From the NCBI GenBank assembly GCA_027040585.1, contig JALULU010000056.1, positions 1 through 15,546 on the forward strand: DNA of 15,546 nt, read 5' to 3'. Positions within the stretch are counted from its first letter, which is position 1; each line of letters begins with the position of its first letter. Below the pieces are notes generated by a model, which saw only the letters and a list, made by a program, of their open reading frames with translations, was not told the origin of the DNA and searched no databases. Positions 1 to 6,540 of this stretch are shown here, piece by piece. Origin of the DNA: Acidobacteriota bacterium. Its GTDB lineage: Bacteria; Acidobacteriota; JAAYUB01; JAMOQF01. The position numbers were made by a program, and so were the translations under genes.

Positions 1-120
1 AAGTATTGGATATGTGATCCTACTGAGGCTAAAAAAGATTTTGCTTTTAAATGTGAGTATGATGTAGAAAAGGCTTTTAGTGAAACTGTAGAGTGGTATA
101 AAAATGAAAATCTCCTTTAA
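1..120 (+). CDS. C-terminal end of an extended-SDR (NAD-dependent epimerase/dehydratase-like) protein, 5' truncated by the window edge
   Basis: Frame 1 is open from base 1 to a TAA at 118-120 and gives the last 39 residues of a protein. The pattern W-x-x-D-x-x-x-A-K-K, then an aromatic-rich stretch, then E-T-V-E-W-Y-K and a short Leu-Leu end matches the C-terminus of extended short-chain dehydrogenases. In that family the usual form is D-x-x-K-A-K-x-x-L-G-F followed by E-G-L-x-x-T-V-x-W-Y. The Rossmann fold, the YxxxK active site and therefore the substrate lie outside the window. The next gene begins inside this one (17-base overlap), so the two are co-transcribed and probably translationally coupled. 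Candidates include nucleotide-sugar epimerases, flavonol-reductase-like enzymes and the ceramide reductase CerR; the tail alone cannot separate them. Confidence 0.7.
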   Translation, partial: KYWICDPTEAKKDFAFKCEYDVEKAFSETVEWYKNENLL

Positions 121-976
121 AAATTTTTCACCTGCAGATAAGTTAAATTTTTATTTTCTTATTTTTTTACAAATTTTGCTTTTAATTGGTAGTAAAAGGA
201 TAGAGAATTTTGTCCTACTTTTTTCCATTAATTTTTTATTTATTTTTTATTTGGTAATATTTTGTAATAGAGAAAGAAAATTAGATAAAAAATTTATTTT
301 ATTTTTACAACTCTGGTATCCAGTTATTTTTATTCCTGTAATTTTTACGGAATTTAGATATATAATTCCGGCAATTAGACCACACGACTTAGATTTTATT
401 TTAATAAGACTTGACAACTTGATTTTTGGAAAACCCCCTTCTGTAATTCTTGAAAAATATTTAAATCCCTATTTTGTGGACCTACTTCAAATTTGCTATT
501 CTTTTTTTTATTTTATCCCTCTAATTACTGGTATATATATTATTTCTAAAAGAAATTTTGAAGATTATGATTTTTTCTATTTCTACGTATGTTATGGTTT
601 TTTCCTTTCCTATATTGGATACCTTTTTGTGCCAGCAATTGGTCCGAGGTTTACTTTAAAATCACTTTATTCAGTAAGCATTCAAGGTCATTTTATATAC
701 AATACTCTTGTGTCAATTCAAAATTCAGTCGAAAAAATTCATAGGGATTGCTTTCCTTCAGGGCATACAATGATGGTGCTCATGGTTTTACACTACAATT
801 TCAAGAAATATAGAAATTTATTCTGGCTATTTGTTATCCCTTCAATATTTCTTTTACTTGCTACAGTTTTTTTAAGGTACCATTATTTTGTAGATCTTTT
901 GGGTGGAGTTGTTTTTTACTTTTTCGTGATTTTTACTTCCAAAAGTGTATGGCACTTTTTTAAAAAGAATTTGTAA
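104..976 (+). CDS. Aur1/PAP2_3-type membrane lipid phosphatase or phosphotransferase
   Basis: This 290-residue polytopic membrane protein has about seven hydrophobic segments (roughly 14-29, 36-53, 64-82, 124-147, 158-178, 239-255, 262-278). The three PAP2 phosphatase motifs are visible: G-P-R at 180-182, C-F-P-S-G-H-T with PSGH at 218-221, and R-Y-H-Y-F-V-D-L with Arg258, His260 and Asp264. The two histidines and the aspartate form the phosphohistidine catalytic centre of the family. The upstream LDNLIFG-K-P-P segment (about 103-112) is typical of the Aur1/inositolphosphotransferase-like branch (PAP2_3) rather than of soluble-loop PAP2 enzymes. Members remove or transfer a phosphate-linked head group on lipids at the membrane. 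It overlaps the preceding SDR gene by 17 bases, so the start at 104 looks coupled. The substrate (ceramide, phosphatidyl or polyprenyl phosphate) cannot be decided from sequence alone. Confidence 0.85.
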   Translation: MKISFKNFSPADKLNFYFLIFLQILLLIGSKRIENFVLLFSINFLFIFYLVIFCNRERKLDKKFILFLQLWYPVIFIPVIFTEFRYIIPAIRPHDLDFILIRLDNLIFGKPPSVILEKYLNPYFVDLLQICYSFFYFIPLITGIYIISKRNFEDYDFFYFYVCYGFFLSYIGYLFVPAIGPRFTLKSLYSVSIQGHFIYNTLVSIQNSVEKIHRDCFPSGHTMMVLMVLHYNFKKYRNLFWLFVIPSIFLLLATVFLRYHYFVDLLGGVVFYFFVIFTSKSVWHFFKKNL

Positions 977-1065
977 AAATTTCATTACACTGAATAATAA
1001 TTTTAAAAGCCCAAAACCTTTTGTTTTACAAATACAAAAATAGTTCACAAATATTTAATATTTAG

Positions 1066-1135
1066 TTGACTTTTTTTTAATTTTAATAGATTATTAATGT
1101 TAAAAAATATTAAATTATTTATGGAGGGATAAATT
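1066..1135 (+). promoter_or_regulatory. Probable sigma-70 promoter and ribosome binding site of the citrate synthase gene
   Basis: TTGACT at 1066-1071 (5 of 6 to the -35 consensus) is followed after 17 bases by GATTAT at 1089-1094 (4 of 6 to TATAAT). A strong Shine-Dalgarno GGAGG at 1123-1127 lies 8 bases before the ATG at 1136. A short AT inverted repeat (AAATAT / ATATTT, 1049-1054 and 1058-1063) sits just upstream of the -35, but is weak evidence in such AT-rich DNA. The rest of the 159-base gap after the phosphatase gene shows no gene or clear terminator. Confidence 0.5.
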
Positions 1136-2446
1136 ATGTCCAAATTAAAAGAAAAATTAGCAAAAAAAATTGAAGAACATCGCCCAAGAACTACACGCCT
1201 TGTGAAGGAATATGGTGATACTGTTGTTGGAGATGTTAAGATTTCACAGGTAATTGGTGGAATGAGAGGTGTTAAGTGTTTAGTCACAGATATTTCCTAT
1301 TTAGATCCTTATGAAGGAATAAGATTTAGAGGATATACAATTCCTGAAGTAATGAAGAAGCTGCCAAAACCTAAAGGTGCAGAGATGCCATATGTAGAAG
1401 GTCATCTTTACCTACTATTAACAGGTGATATACCTACAGAAGAAGATGTTAAGGAGATTATTGAAGAGTTTAAAAATAGAAAAAAAGTCCCACAGTATGT
1501 ATACGATTTACTCAGGACAATGCCAAGGGATACACATCCTATGACAATGTTTTCTGCTGCAATACTTTCCATGCAGAGAGAGTCTGTTTTTGCAAAAGCT
1601 TATAATGATGGTACTGCAAACAAAATGAATTACTGGGAATTTATGTATGAAGATGTCTTGAATCTTCTTGCAAAACTTCCTTCAATTGGGGCATATATAT
1701 ACAGAATGAAATATAAAGGTGATACTCCAATTCCATCTGACCCAAATCTTGATTTTGGAGCTGATTTTGCACATATGATGGGAATTGATAAACCTTATGA
1801 TGAAGTTATGAGGATGTATTTCATTTTGCATTCTGATCATGAGAGTGGAAATGTGTCAGCTCATACTACTCATTTAGTGGCTTCAGCACTTTCAGATGCT
1901 TACTATGCTCTTTCAGCTGGTATGAACGGTCTTGCTGGTCCACTTCATGGGCTTGCCAATCAGGAAGTTTTAAGATGGATACAAAATCTTATGAAATCAA
2001 TGGGTGATAGAGTTCCAACTAAAGAGGAACTTGAAAAATATTGTTGGGATACATTAAACAGTGGACATGTAATTCCTGGGTATGGACATGCAGTTTTGAG
2101 AAAAACTGACCCAAGATATGCTGCTCAGAGAGAATTTGCACTTAAACATTTACCAGATGATCCACTATTTAAAACTGTAAGTTTACTTTACGAAGTTGTT
2201 CCTCCAATCCTTGAAAAACAGGGTAAGGCTAAAAATCCATGGCCAAATGTTGATGCTCATTCAGGTGTAATTCAGTGGTATTATGGAGTAAGAGAATATG
2301 ATTTTTATACTGTAATGTTTGGTATTGGTAGAGCTCTTGGTGTTCTCAGTAATATAATATGGGATAGAGCTCTTGGTTATCCTATTGAAAGACCTAAATC
2401 ACTAACCACAGACATGCTTGAAGAAGTTGCAGGAATTAAAAAATAA
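1136..2446 (+). CDS. gltA: Citrate synthase, mitochondrion-like type
   Basis: Citrate synthase condenses acetyl-CoA and oxaloacetate to citrate, the entry step of the TCA cycle, in the cytoplasm. The 436 residues are full length. The catalytic triad is visible: His271 in GPLHGLANQEVL, His318 in IPGYGHAVLRKTDPRY and Asp373 in NPWPNVDAHSGV. These correspond to His274, His320 and Asp375 of the animal enzyme, with almost no offset. The long block from about 310 to 425, ending in IERPKS, also follows the mitochondrial enzymes far more closely than the hexameric E. coli type. Eukaryote-like citrate synthases are established in Geobacteraceae and some other bacteria. The gene stands alone, between its own promoter and a strong terminator, with a good GGAGG at the chosen ATG, so it is probably monocistronic. 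Confidence 0.97.
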   Translation: MSKLKEKLAKKIEEHRPRTTRLVKEYGDTVVGDVKISQVIGGMRGVKCLVTDISYLDPYEGIRFRGYTIPEVMKKLPKPKGAEMPYVEGHLYLLLTGDIPTEEDVKEIIEEFKNRKKVPQYVYDLLRTMPRDTHPMTMFSAAILSMQRESVFAKAYNDGTANKMNYWEFMYEDVLNLLAKLPSIGAYIYRMKYKGDTPIPSDPNLDFGADFAHMMGIDKPYDEVMRMYFILHSDHESGNVSAHTTHLVASALSDAYYALSAGMNGLAGPLHGLANQEVLRWIQNLMKSMGDRVPTKEELEKYCWDTLNSGHVIPGYGHAVLRKTDPRYAAQREFALKHLPDDPLFKTVSLLYEVVPPILEKQGKAKNPWPNVDAHSGVIQWYYGVREYDFYTVMFGIGRALGVLSNIIWDRALGYPIERPKSLTTDMLEEVAGIKK

Positions 2447-2462
2447 TTTTCTTTGATTTTTT

Positions 2463-2496
2463 AAAGCGCCCTGAAATCCTCAGGGCGCTTTTTTTG
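2463..2496 (+). terminator. Intrinsic terminator of the citrate synthase gene
   Basis: A perfect 12-bp stem (AAAGCGCCCTGA at 2463-2474, TCAGGGCGCTTT at 2480-2491) closes a 5-base loop and runs into a T tract ending at 2495. It lies 17 bases after the citrate synthase stop and is by far the most GC-rich hairpin in the window. It separates this gene from the acyltransferase downstream, which therefore needs its own promoter. Confidence 0.95.
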
Positions 2497-2531
2497 TTTA
2501 CTTTTTACACATCATAAAGTATAAAGTTTCT

Positions 2532-3950
2532 ATGAGTTTTTGTTCTTTTAGTTATCTAACCCTTTTAATTTTTGTTGTTCCACTTTACTACCTATTGCCT
2601 CAAAAATTGAGGATTTTTCTCATTATAATTGCAAGTTATTATTTTTACTGTGCATGGAAACCTGTCTATGGGATTTTGATTTTATTTTCTTCTCTACTTG
2701 ACTATTTTGCTGCCATTGGGATTGACAGGACAAATTCTACAAAAGTAAAAAAAACTTTTTTAATGATGTCTATATTTGGTAATCTTGGAATCTTATTTTA
2801 TTTTAAGTATACAAATTTTGCCATAGATGTATTTAATTCGCTTTTAGGGGTACTTGGAAGGAAACCAATGAATTTATCACTTCACATCCTTTTACCTATA
2901 GGGGTTTCCTTTTATACATTTCAAACCCTTGGTTATACGATAGATGTCTATCGCGGTAGGATAAAACCATGTAAAAATATCTGGACAATGCTCGCTTTTG
3001 TCTCATTTTTTCCTCAACTTGTTGCAGGTCCAATAGAGAAGGCAGAAGATCTTATGCCACAACTTGAGACCAAACACAGATTTTCTTTTAAGAATATAAA
3101 TGATGGAATTTTAAGAATTTTATGGGGACTATTTAAAAAGATGGTGATTTCAGATAGGCTCTATATTATGGCATATCCAGTGATTGCTCTAAAGGGAAAT
3201 CTACCTCCTGAAAAACTGCTGGTCTTTGCATTTTTCTTCTCAATTATCATATATGCTGATTTTTCTGCCTACACAGATATTGCAATTGGTTCTGCAAAAC
3301 TTTTAGGCATAAACCTCACGGAGAATTTTAATTTTCCATATTTAAAGGCAAATATCTCTGATTTCTGGAATAGCTGGCATATTACCCTTACAAGGTGGGT
3401 AAAAGACTATATATTTTTCCCACTTGGTGGGGTGAGCAAAAATTTAAAGAAAACTGGTTTTAACCTGTTTTTTGTCATGTTTTTAATAGGACTTTGGCAT
3501 GGAGCAAATTATAATTTTGTTTTATGGGGAATTCTTCAAGGGGTTGCACTTATTATTTACTTTTTCTGGAAGATTAAATTTTTCAGAAAGCTTAAAAAGA
3601 AAAGGTTTTTTAAGGGGATTTTGTGGAAAGCATTTAGTTATTTGCTAACACAGTTAACGTGGATTTCAATTGGTGTGTTGTTTTTTGCAAAAGATATGGT
3701 GTTGGTGAAAAATTTCTGGAAGAATTTGTTTACCGGAAAATGGGGTAAAATAAACTCACCACTTTTTTCATATGGATTGTTATTTGTCTTTTTATGCTAT
3801 TTTGTACACTTTTTACATGGTAAAATAGTTGAAAAGGAACTTTTAAAGGACTTTCCGATTTATCTTAAGCCATTTGCTATGATACTTCTCACTTATGTTG
3901 TCATTATTTTTTCTGTTTCTCCAACCCAATTTATATATTATCAATTTTAA
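2532..3950 (+). CDS. MBOAT-family O-acyltransferase (AlgI/DltB-like)
   Basis: This 472-residue integral membrane protein belongs to the membrane-bound O-acyltransferase family. Members such as AlgI and DltB pass acyl groups from a cytoplasmic donor across the membrane for O-acylation of extracellular polysaccharide. Family hallmarks are present: NISDFWNSWHITLTRW at about 274-289 with His283, the FFPLGG element at 295-300, GLWHGANYNFVLWG at 320-333 with catalytic His323, and an ending in FIYYQF that closely follows the AlgI C-terminus. About ten to twelve hydrophobic segments cover the full length, and nothing is truncated. The first in-frame ATG gives a normal AlgI-like N-terminus, though the ribosome binding site is weak. 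No SGNH/AlgJ-type partner, usual for this family, lies beside it. The polysaccharide it acylates is unknown. The glycan operon nearby is a candidate, on proximity only. Confidence 0.93.
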   Translation: MSFCSFSYLTLLIFVVPLYYLLPQKLRIFLIIIASYYFYCAWKPVYGILILFSSLLDYFAAIGIDRTNSTKVKKTFLMMSIFGNLGILFYFKYTNFAIDVFNSLLGVLGRKPMNLSLHILLPIGVSFYTFQTLGYTIDVYRGRIKPCKNIWTMLAFVSFFPQLVAGPIEKAEDLMPQLETKHRFSFKNINDGILRILWGLFKKMVISDRLYIMAYPVIALKGNLPPEKLLVFAFFFSIIIYADFSAYTDIAIGSAKLLGINLTENFNFPYLKANISDFWNSWHITLTRWVKDYIFFPLGGVSKNLKKTGFNLFFVMFLIGLWHGANYNFVLWGILQGVALIIYFFWKIKFFRKLKKKRFFKGILWKAFSYLLTQLTWISIGVLFFAKDMVLVKNFWKNLFTGKWGKINSPLFSYGLLFVFLCYFVHFLHGKIVEKELLKDFPIYLKPFAMILLTYVVIIFSVSPTQFIYYQF

Positions 3951-3960
3951 TGAAAGAATT

Positions 3961-4926
3961 TTATTTAAAAAAGTAAATCCACATCACAAATGCAATTATT
4001 AAATATATTATTATTGGCCATAATAGATCATTATTTCTAAATTCTTCTTCCACAATTTCCTCCTTTTTTTTGTTAGAATGCACTTCTTCGAGTTCCTCAA
4101 TGTGTTCAAGCTTTTTTGTTTTATTTGAAATGGGTGCTGTTTCATCCTGTCTCATATCATTTAATACTTTGTTAACCTTAATTATTTCAACAGTTATATT
4201 ATCTCTCCCTCCCCTGCTATTTGCTATATCAATAAGTTTCTCACTTGCTTTGTTAATATCTTCTTTTTGAACTATTTTCTTTATTTCTTCATCGTTTAAA
4301 TATATTGTAAGACCATCTGAACATAAAAATATTACATCTCCTTCTTCTAATTTAATTGGTGGGTCTAATATGTCCACTTCAACCTCTTCATGTATTCCAA
4401 GTGAACGGGTGAGGATATGGCTATCAGGGTGGGTTTTAGCCTCATTCTTAGAAAGAATACCACTATTTACCATTTCTTCTACAAGTGTGTGGTCAGTTGA
4501 TATTTGCTTTATAATATTTTCTCTTATTATATATGCTCTACTGTCGCCCACATGGGCAAGGTAGAGGTAAGGCTGCCTTATCACAACTGTGGTGCAGGTT
4601 GTCCCCATCCTTTCTAACGCTTCATCGCTATTACCTTTTTCAAAAATCTTTCTATTGGCTATTTCAATGGCTGATACAAGTGCTGTGTAAATATCTTCGT
4701 GCTCACTTTTGTAGTACTCTTCACCGACTATTTTAACGGCCATATTGCTGGCAACCCTTCCACCTTTGTGGCCACCAAGTCCATCTGCTACTATAAAGAG
4801 TCTTCCTTTTTTTAAAAACTCTTCTTCTGTTTTAGGTTCAAAGAAACCATAACTATCCTGGTTATCTTTGCGTTGCATTCCAATGTGTGTCTTTCCAGCA
4901 ATTAGAATATCTTCCTTATCATTCAT
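3961..4926 (-). CDS. PP2C-type serine/threonine protein phosphatase with C-terminal membrane anchor
   Basis: This metal-dependent protein phosphatase removes phosphate from Ser/Thr residues. The PP2C core (about 8-250) shows all the expected motifs: RKDNQD with Asp21 and Asp24, ADGLGGH with metal ligands Asp48 and Gly49, HVGDSRAY with Asp128, CSDGLT with Asp204, and GGRDNIT with Asp242. After it come a charged, Glu/Lys-rich linker (about 255-298) and one hydrophobic helix (302-320) ending in Lys, so the enzyme should be tail-anchored with the catalytic domain in the cytoplasm. Bacterial relatives (Stp1, PrpC, PppA) usually sit next to a PASTA or other Hanks-type kinase; none is present here. 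The start ATG at 4926 has a good Shine-Dalgarno (AGGGAG, eight bases upstream). It follows the ABC ATPase gene by 61 bases and may be read from its own promoter or through from the export operon. Confidence 0.95.
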   Translation of the reverse strand: MNDKEDILIAGKTHIGMQRKDNQDSYGFFEPKTEEEFLKKGRLFIVADGLGGHKGGRVASNMAVKIVGEEYYKSEHEDIYTALVSAIEIANRKIFEKGNSDEALERMGTTCTTVVIRQPYLYLAHVGDSRAYIIRENIIKQISTDHTLVEEMVNSGILSKNEAKTHPDSHILTRSLGIHEEVEVDILDPPIKLEEGDVIFLCSDGLTIYLNDEEIKKIVQKEDINKASEKLIDIANSRGGRDNITVEIIKVNKVLNDMRQDETAPISNKTKKLEHIEELEEVHSNKKKEEIVEEEFRNNDLLWPIIIYLIIAFVMWIYFFK

Positions 4927-4955
4927 AATAACAACTCCCTAAAATCTCTCTATAT

Positions 4956-4984
4956 AATTTACCATAAAAAAAATAAAATGTCAT
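4956..4984 (-). promoter_or_regulatory. Possible promoter for the PP2C phosphatase gene
   Basis: Read on the minus strand, ATGACA (4984-4979, 5 of 6 to the -35 consensus) is followed after 17 bases by TAAATT (4961-4956, 4 of 6). This would give a leader of about 20 bases with AGGGAG before the ATG at 4926. In AT-rich DNA such matches arise by chance, and read-through from the upstream ABC genes is equally possible because no terminator hairpin is seen between 4927 and 4987. Confidence 0.3.
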
Positions 4985-4987
4985 TTT

Positions 4988-5776
4988 CTAATCGTAACTT
5001 TTAAGAAGAGATATTATTTTTTGTCTTTTTTCCCTAACAAGTTTAAGATATTCAGGAATGATTTCATCTACATTTCCAACTTTTTTTACTTTTCCAGTGT
5101 CCAGCCATAGTACCTTATCACAAAGAGCTTCAACAAAATTTAGGTTATGCGAAATTAATATAATTGTTATACCTTTACTTTTCAATTCCTTTATTTTGTT
5201 AATACATTTTATTTTGAAATCTTCATCCCCTACAGCAAAAACTTCATCTATTATTAGTATTTCAGGATTTACAGAAATAGAGATAGAAAAACCAAGTCTT
5301 GCTACCATTCCTGAGGAATAGTATTTTACAGGTATATTAATAAATTCTTCTAAATTAGAGAATGAAATAATTTCAGGTAAAATTTCTCTAATTCTTTTTT
5401 TACTATAGCCAAATAGTGAACAGAGAAGATAAATGTTTTCAAGTCCAGTGAGTTCACTTTGAAATCCAGCTGCAATGTCAGCTATAAAAAATATTGAGCC
5501 ATTAACAACAACTTTTCCAGCTGTGGGTTTATAAATTCCCATTATAATTTTTGCAAGAGTACTTTTTCCGGAACCATTTCTTCCTATTATTCCAAAGACT
5601 TCTCCCCTTTTCACTTCAAAAGAAACATTTTTAAGTACATAATGTTCCTTGAAGAAACTTGGTTTTTTACCTACTCTGTTAAAAATTTCTATAAGAAAAT
5701 TTTTAAGGGATAATCTGCCATATTTATAAAAGTAAAATTGTTTTGAAATATTTTCAACTTTTATCATGTTTTCCAT
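4988..5776 (-). CDS. ABC transporter ATPase of polysaccharide export (short Wzt/KpsT type)
   Basis: This cytoplasmic ATPase powers export of a lipid-linked glycan or capsule polymer through the partner permease encoded just upstream. Motifs in order: Walker A GRNGSGKST (65-73); the AAGFQSELTGLENI region typical of the Wzt/TagH/KpsT subgroup (102-115); signature YSSGM (153-157); Walker B LIIDE (174-178) followed by FAVGDEDF; and the H-loop His210. The protein has 262 residues and stops soon after the nucleotide-binding domain. The C-terminal carbohydrate-binding domain of long Wzt proteins (around 400 residues or more) is therefore absent. The start at 5776 lies only 2 bases after the permease stop, implying coupled translation; a second ATG three codons on is an alternative. 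The transported glycan is not identifiable here. Confidence 0.95.
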   Translation of the reverse strand: MENMIKVENISKQFYFYKYGRLSLKNFLIEIFNRVGKKPSFFKEHYVLKNVSFEVKRGEVFGIIGRNGSGKSTLAKIIMGIYKPTAGKVVVNGSIFFIADIAAGFQSELTGLENIYLLCSLFGYSKKRIREILPEIISFSNLEEFINIPVKYYSSGMVARLGFSISISVNPEILIIDEVFAVGDEDFKIKCINKIKELKSKGITIILISHNLNFVEALCDKVLWLDTGKVKKVGNVDEIIPEYLKLVREKRQKIISLLKSYD

Positions 5777-5778
5777 TT

Positions 5779-6540
5779 TTAAATAATCTCTGCAAAGTAT
5801 TTTTCTAATTTTTTAAACAATATGTATGAAACTATAAAAAACGAAAAAGAAATTATTGTCATTATAAATATTTCTTTAAAAGAAACGGATTTTCCAAGAT
5901 ATAAAACATTTCTATAGTTTTCTATAAAGGGGTTTAAAGGATTTAAATTATATAATTTCATATATTTTGCTGGAACGCTGTGTTTTCCATAAAATATGGG
6001 ACACATAAAAAAGAGTAATTTTAACCCAATTTGAACTCCATAACTAAAATCAGGTATATATACACTTAGGGCGGATACCATCATAGAGATACTTAATACG
6101 AAAATATATGTAAGGGCTATTGATACAAATAGGGAAAAAAGATTGTAAAAAGAGTAATTTCTTCCAAATGAAATAAATATAATTATTCCCACTAAGGTCT
6201 CTAAAAAGAATTCTAACAGTCTTGAAGCTACAGAAGAAATGAGAAATATATCACTTCTTATTGCCATTTTCTTTATGATACTTTTATTTGAACCGATACA
6301 GTTCGTGGATGAATTTATTGAGGATGAAATAAATTGCCATATTAAAAGTCCAGAAAGGAGAAAGACCCAATAGTCTTTCATCTTTATTTTTACAATTTTT
6401 GCAAATACGAAATAATAAATTAGAAAAGTTGCAAGAGGGTTTAGTACCGTCCAGGTAAATCCGAGAAGGGATTTTTCATATCTAACTTTTAAATCCCTGA
6501 ATGTCAGAGTAATAGCTGCTTCAATATATTGTAAATTCAT
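5779..6540 (-). CDS. ABC-2 type permease of polysaccharide export (Wzm/KpsM/TagG type)
   Basis: This 253-residue inner-membrane protein has about six hydrophobic segments (roughly 32-50, 58-75, 108-126, 134-157, 170-184, 223-241). Conserved features of the Wzm/TagG family are visible: an N-terminal amphipathic part with D-L-K-V-R-Y and LLGFTWTVLNPL (about 17-36), SGLLIWQF (63-70), a cytoplasmic loop with NKSIIKKM (85-92), and NLNPLNPFIENYRNVL (198-213). It forms the translocation pore with the ATPase encoded directly downstream. Its ATG overlaps the stop of the preceding sulfatase-like gene by one base (TAATG), so the two are translationally coupled. Such pairs export O-antigen, capsule or teichoic-acid-like polymers. 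The lipid or glycan carried here is not known. Confidence 0.95.
   Translation of the reverse strand: MNLQYIEAAITLTFRDLKVRYEKSLLGFTWTVLNPLATFLIYYFVFAKIVKIKMKDYWVFLLSGLLIWQFISSSINSSTNCIGSNKSIIKKMAIRSDIFLISSVASRLLEFFLETLVGIIIFISFGRNYSFYNLFSLFVSIALTYIFVLSISMMVSALSVYIPDFSYGVQIGLKLLFFMCPIFYGKHSVPAKYMKLYNLNPLNPFIENYRNVLYLGKSVSFKEIFIMTIISFSFFIVSYILFKKLEKYFAEII

Noticed and set aside
977..1065. A terminator or small gene in the gap after the Aur1-like gene
   Set aside because: Only weak A/T pairing (AAAAG / CTTTT near 1006-1024) is present, with no GC stem, and there is no open frame with a ribosome binding site.
1045..1287. Minus-strand open frame across the citrate synthase promoter and start
   Set aside because: It overlaps the promoter, the strong ribosome binding site and the conserved N-terminus of citrate synthase; there are no recognisable features in its translation.
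3951..3960. Bidirectional terminator between the convergent acyltransferase and PP2C genes
   Set aside because: The 10-base gap and its flanks contain only A/T-rich sequence and no GC-containing hairpin.
4070..4736. Three plus-strand open frames opposite the PP2C gene
   Set aside because: They lie antisense to a fully motif-supported phosphatase, have Ser/Leu-rich low-information translations and match no family pattern.
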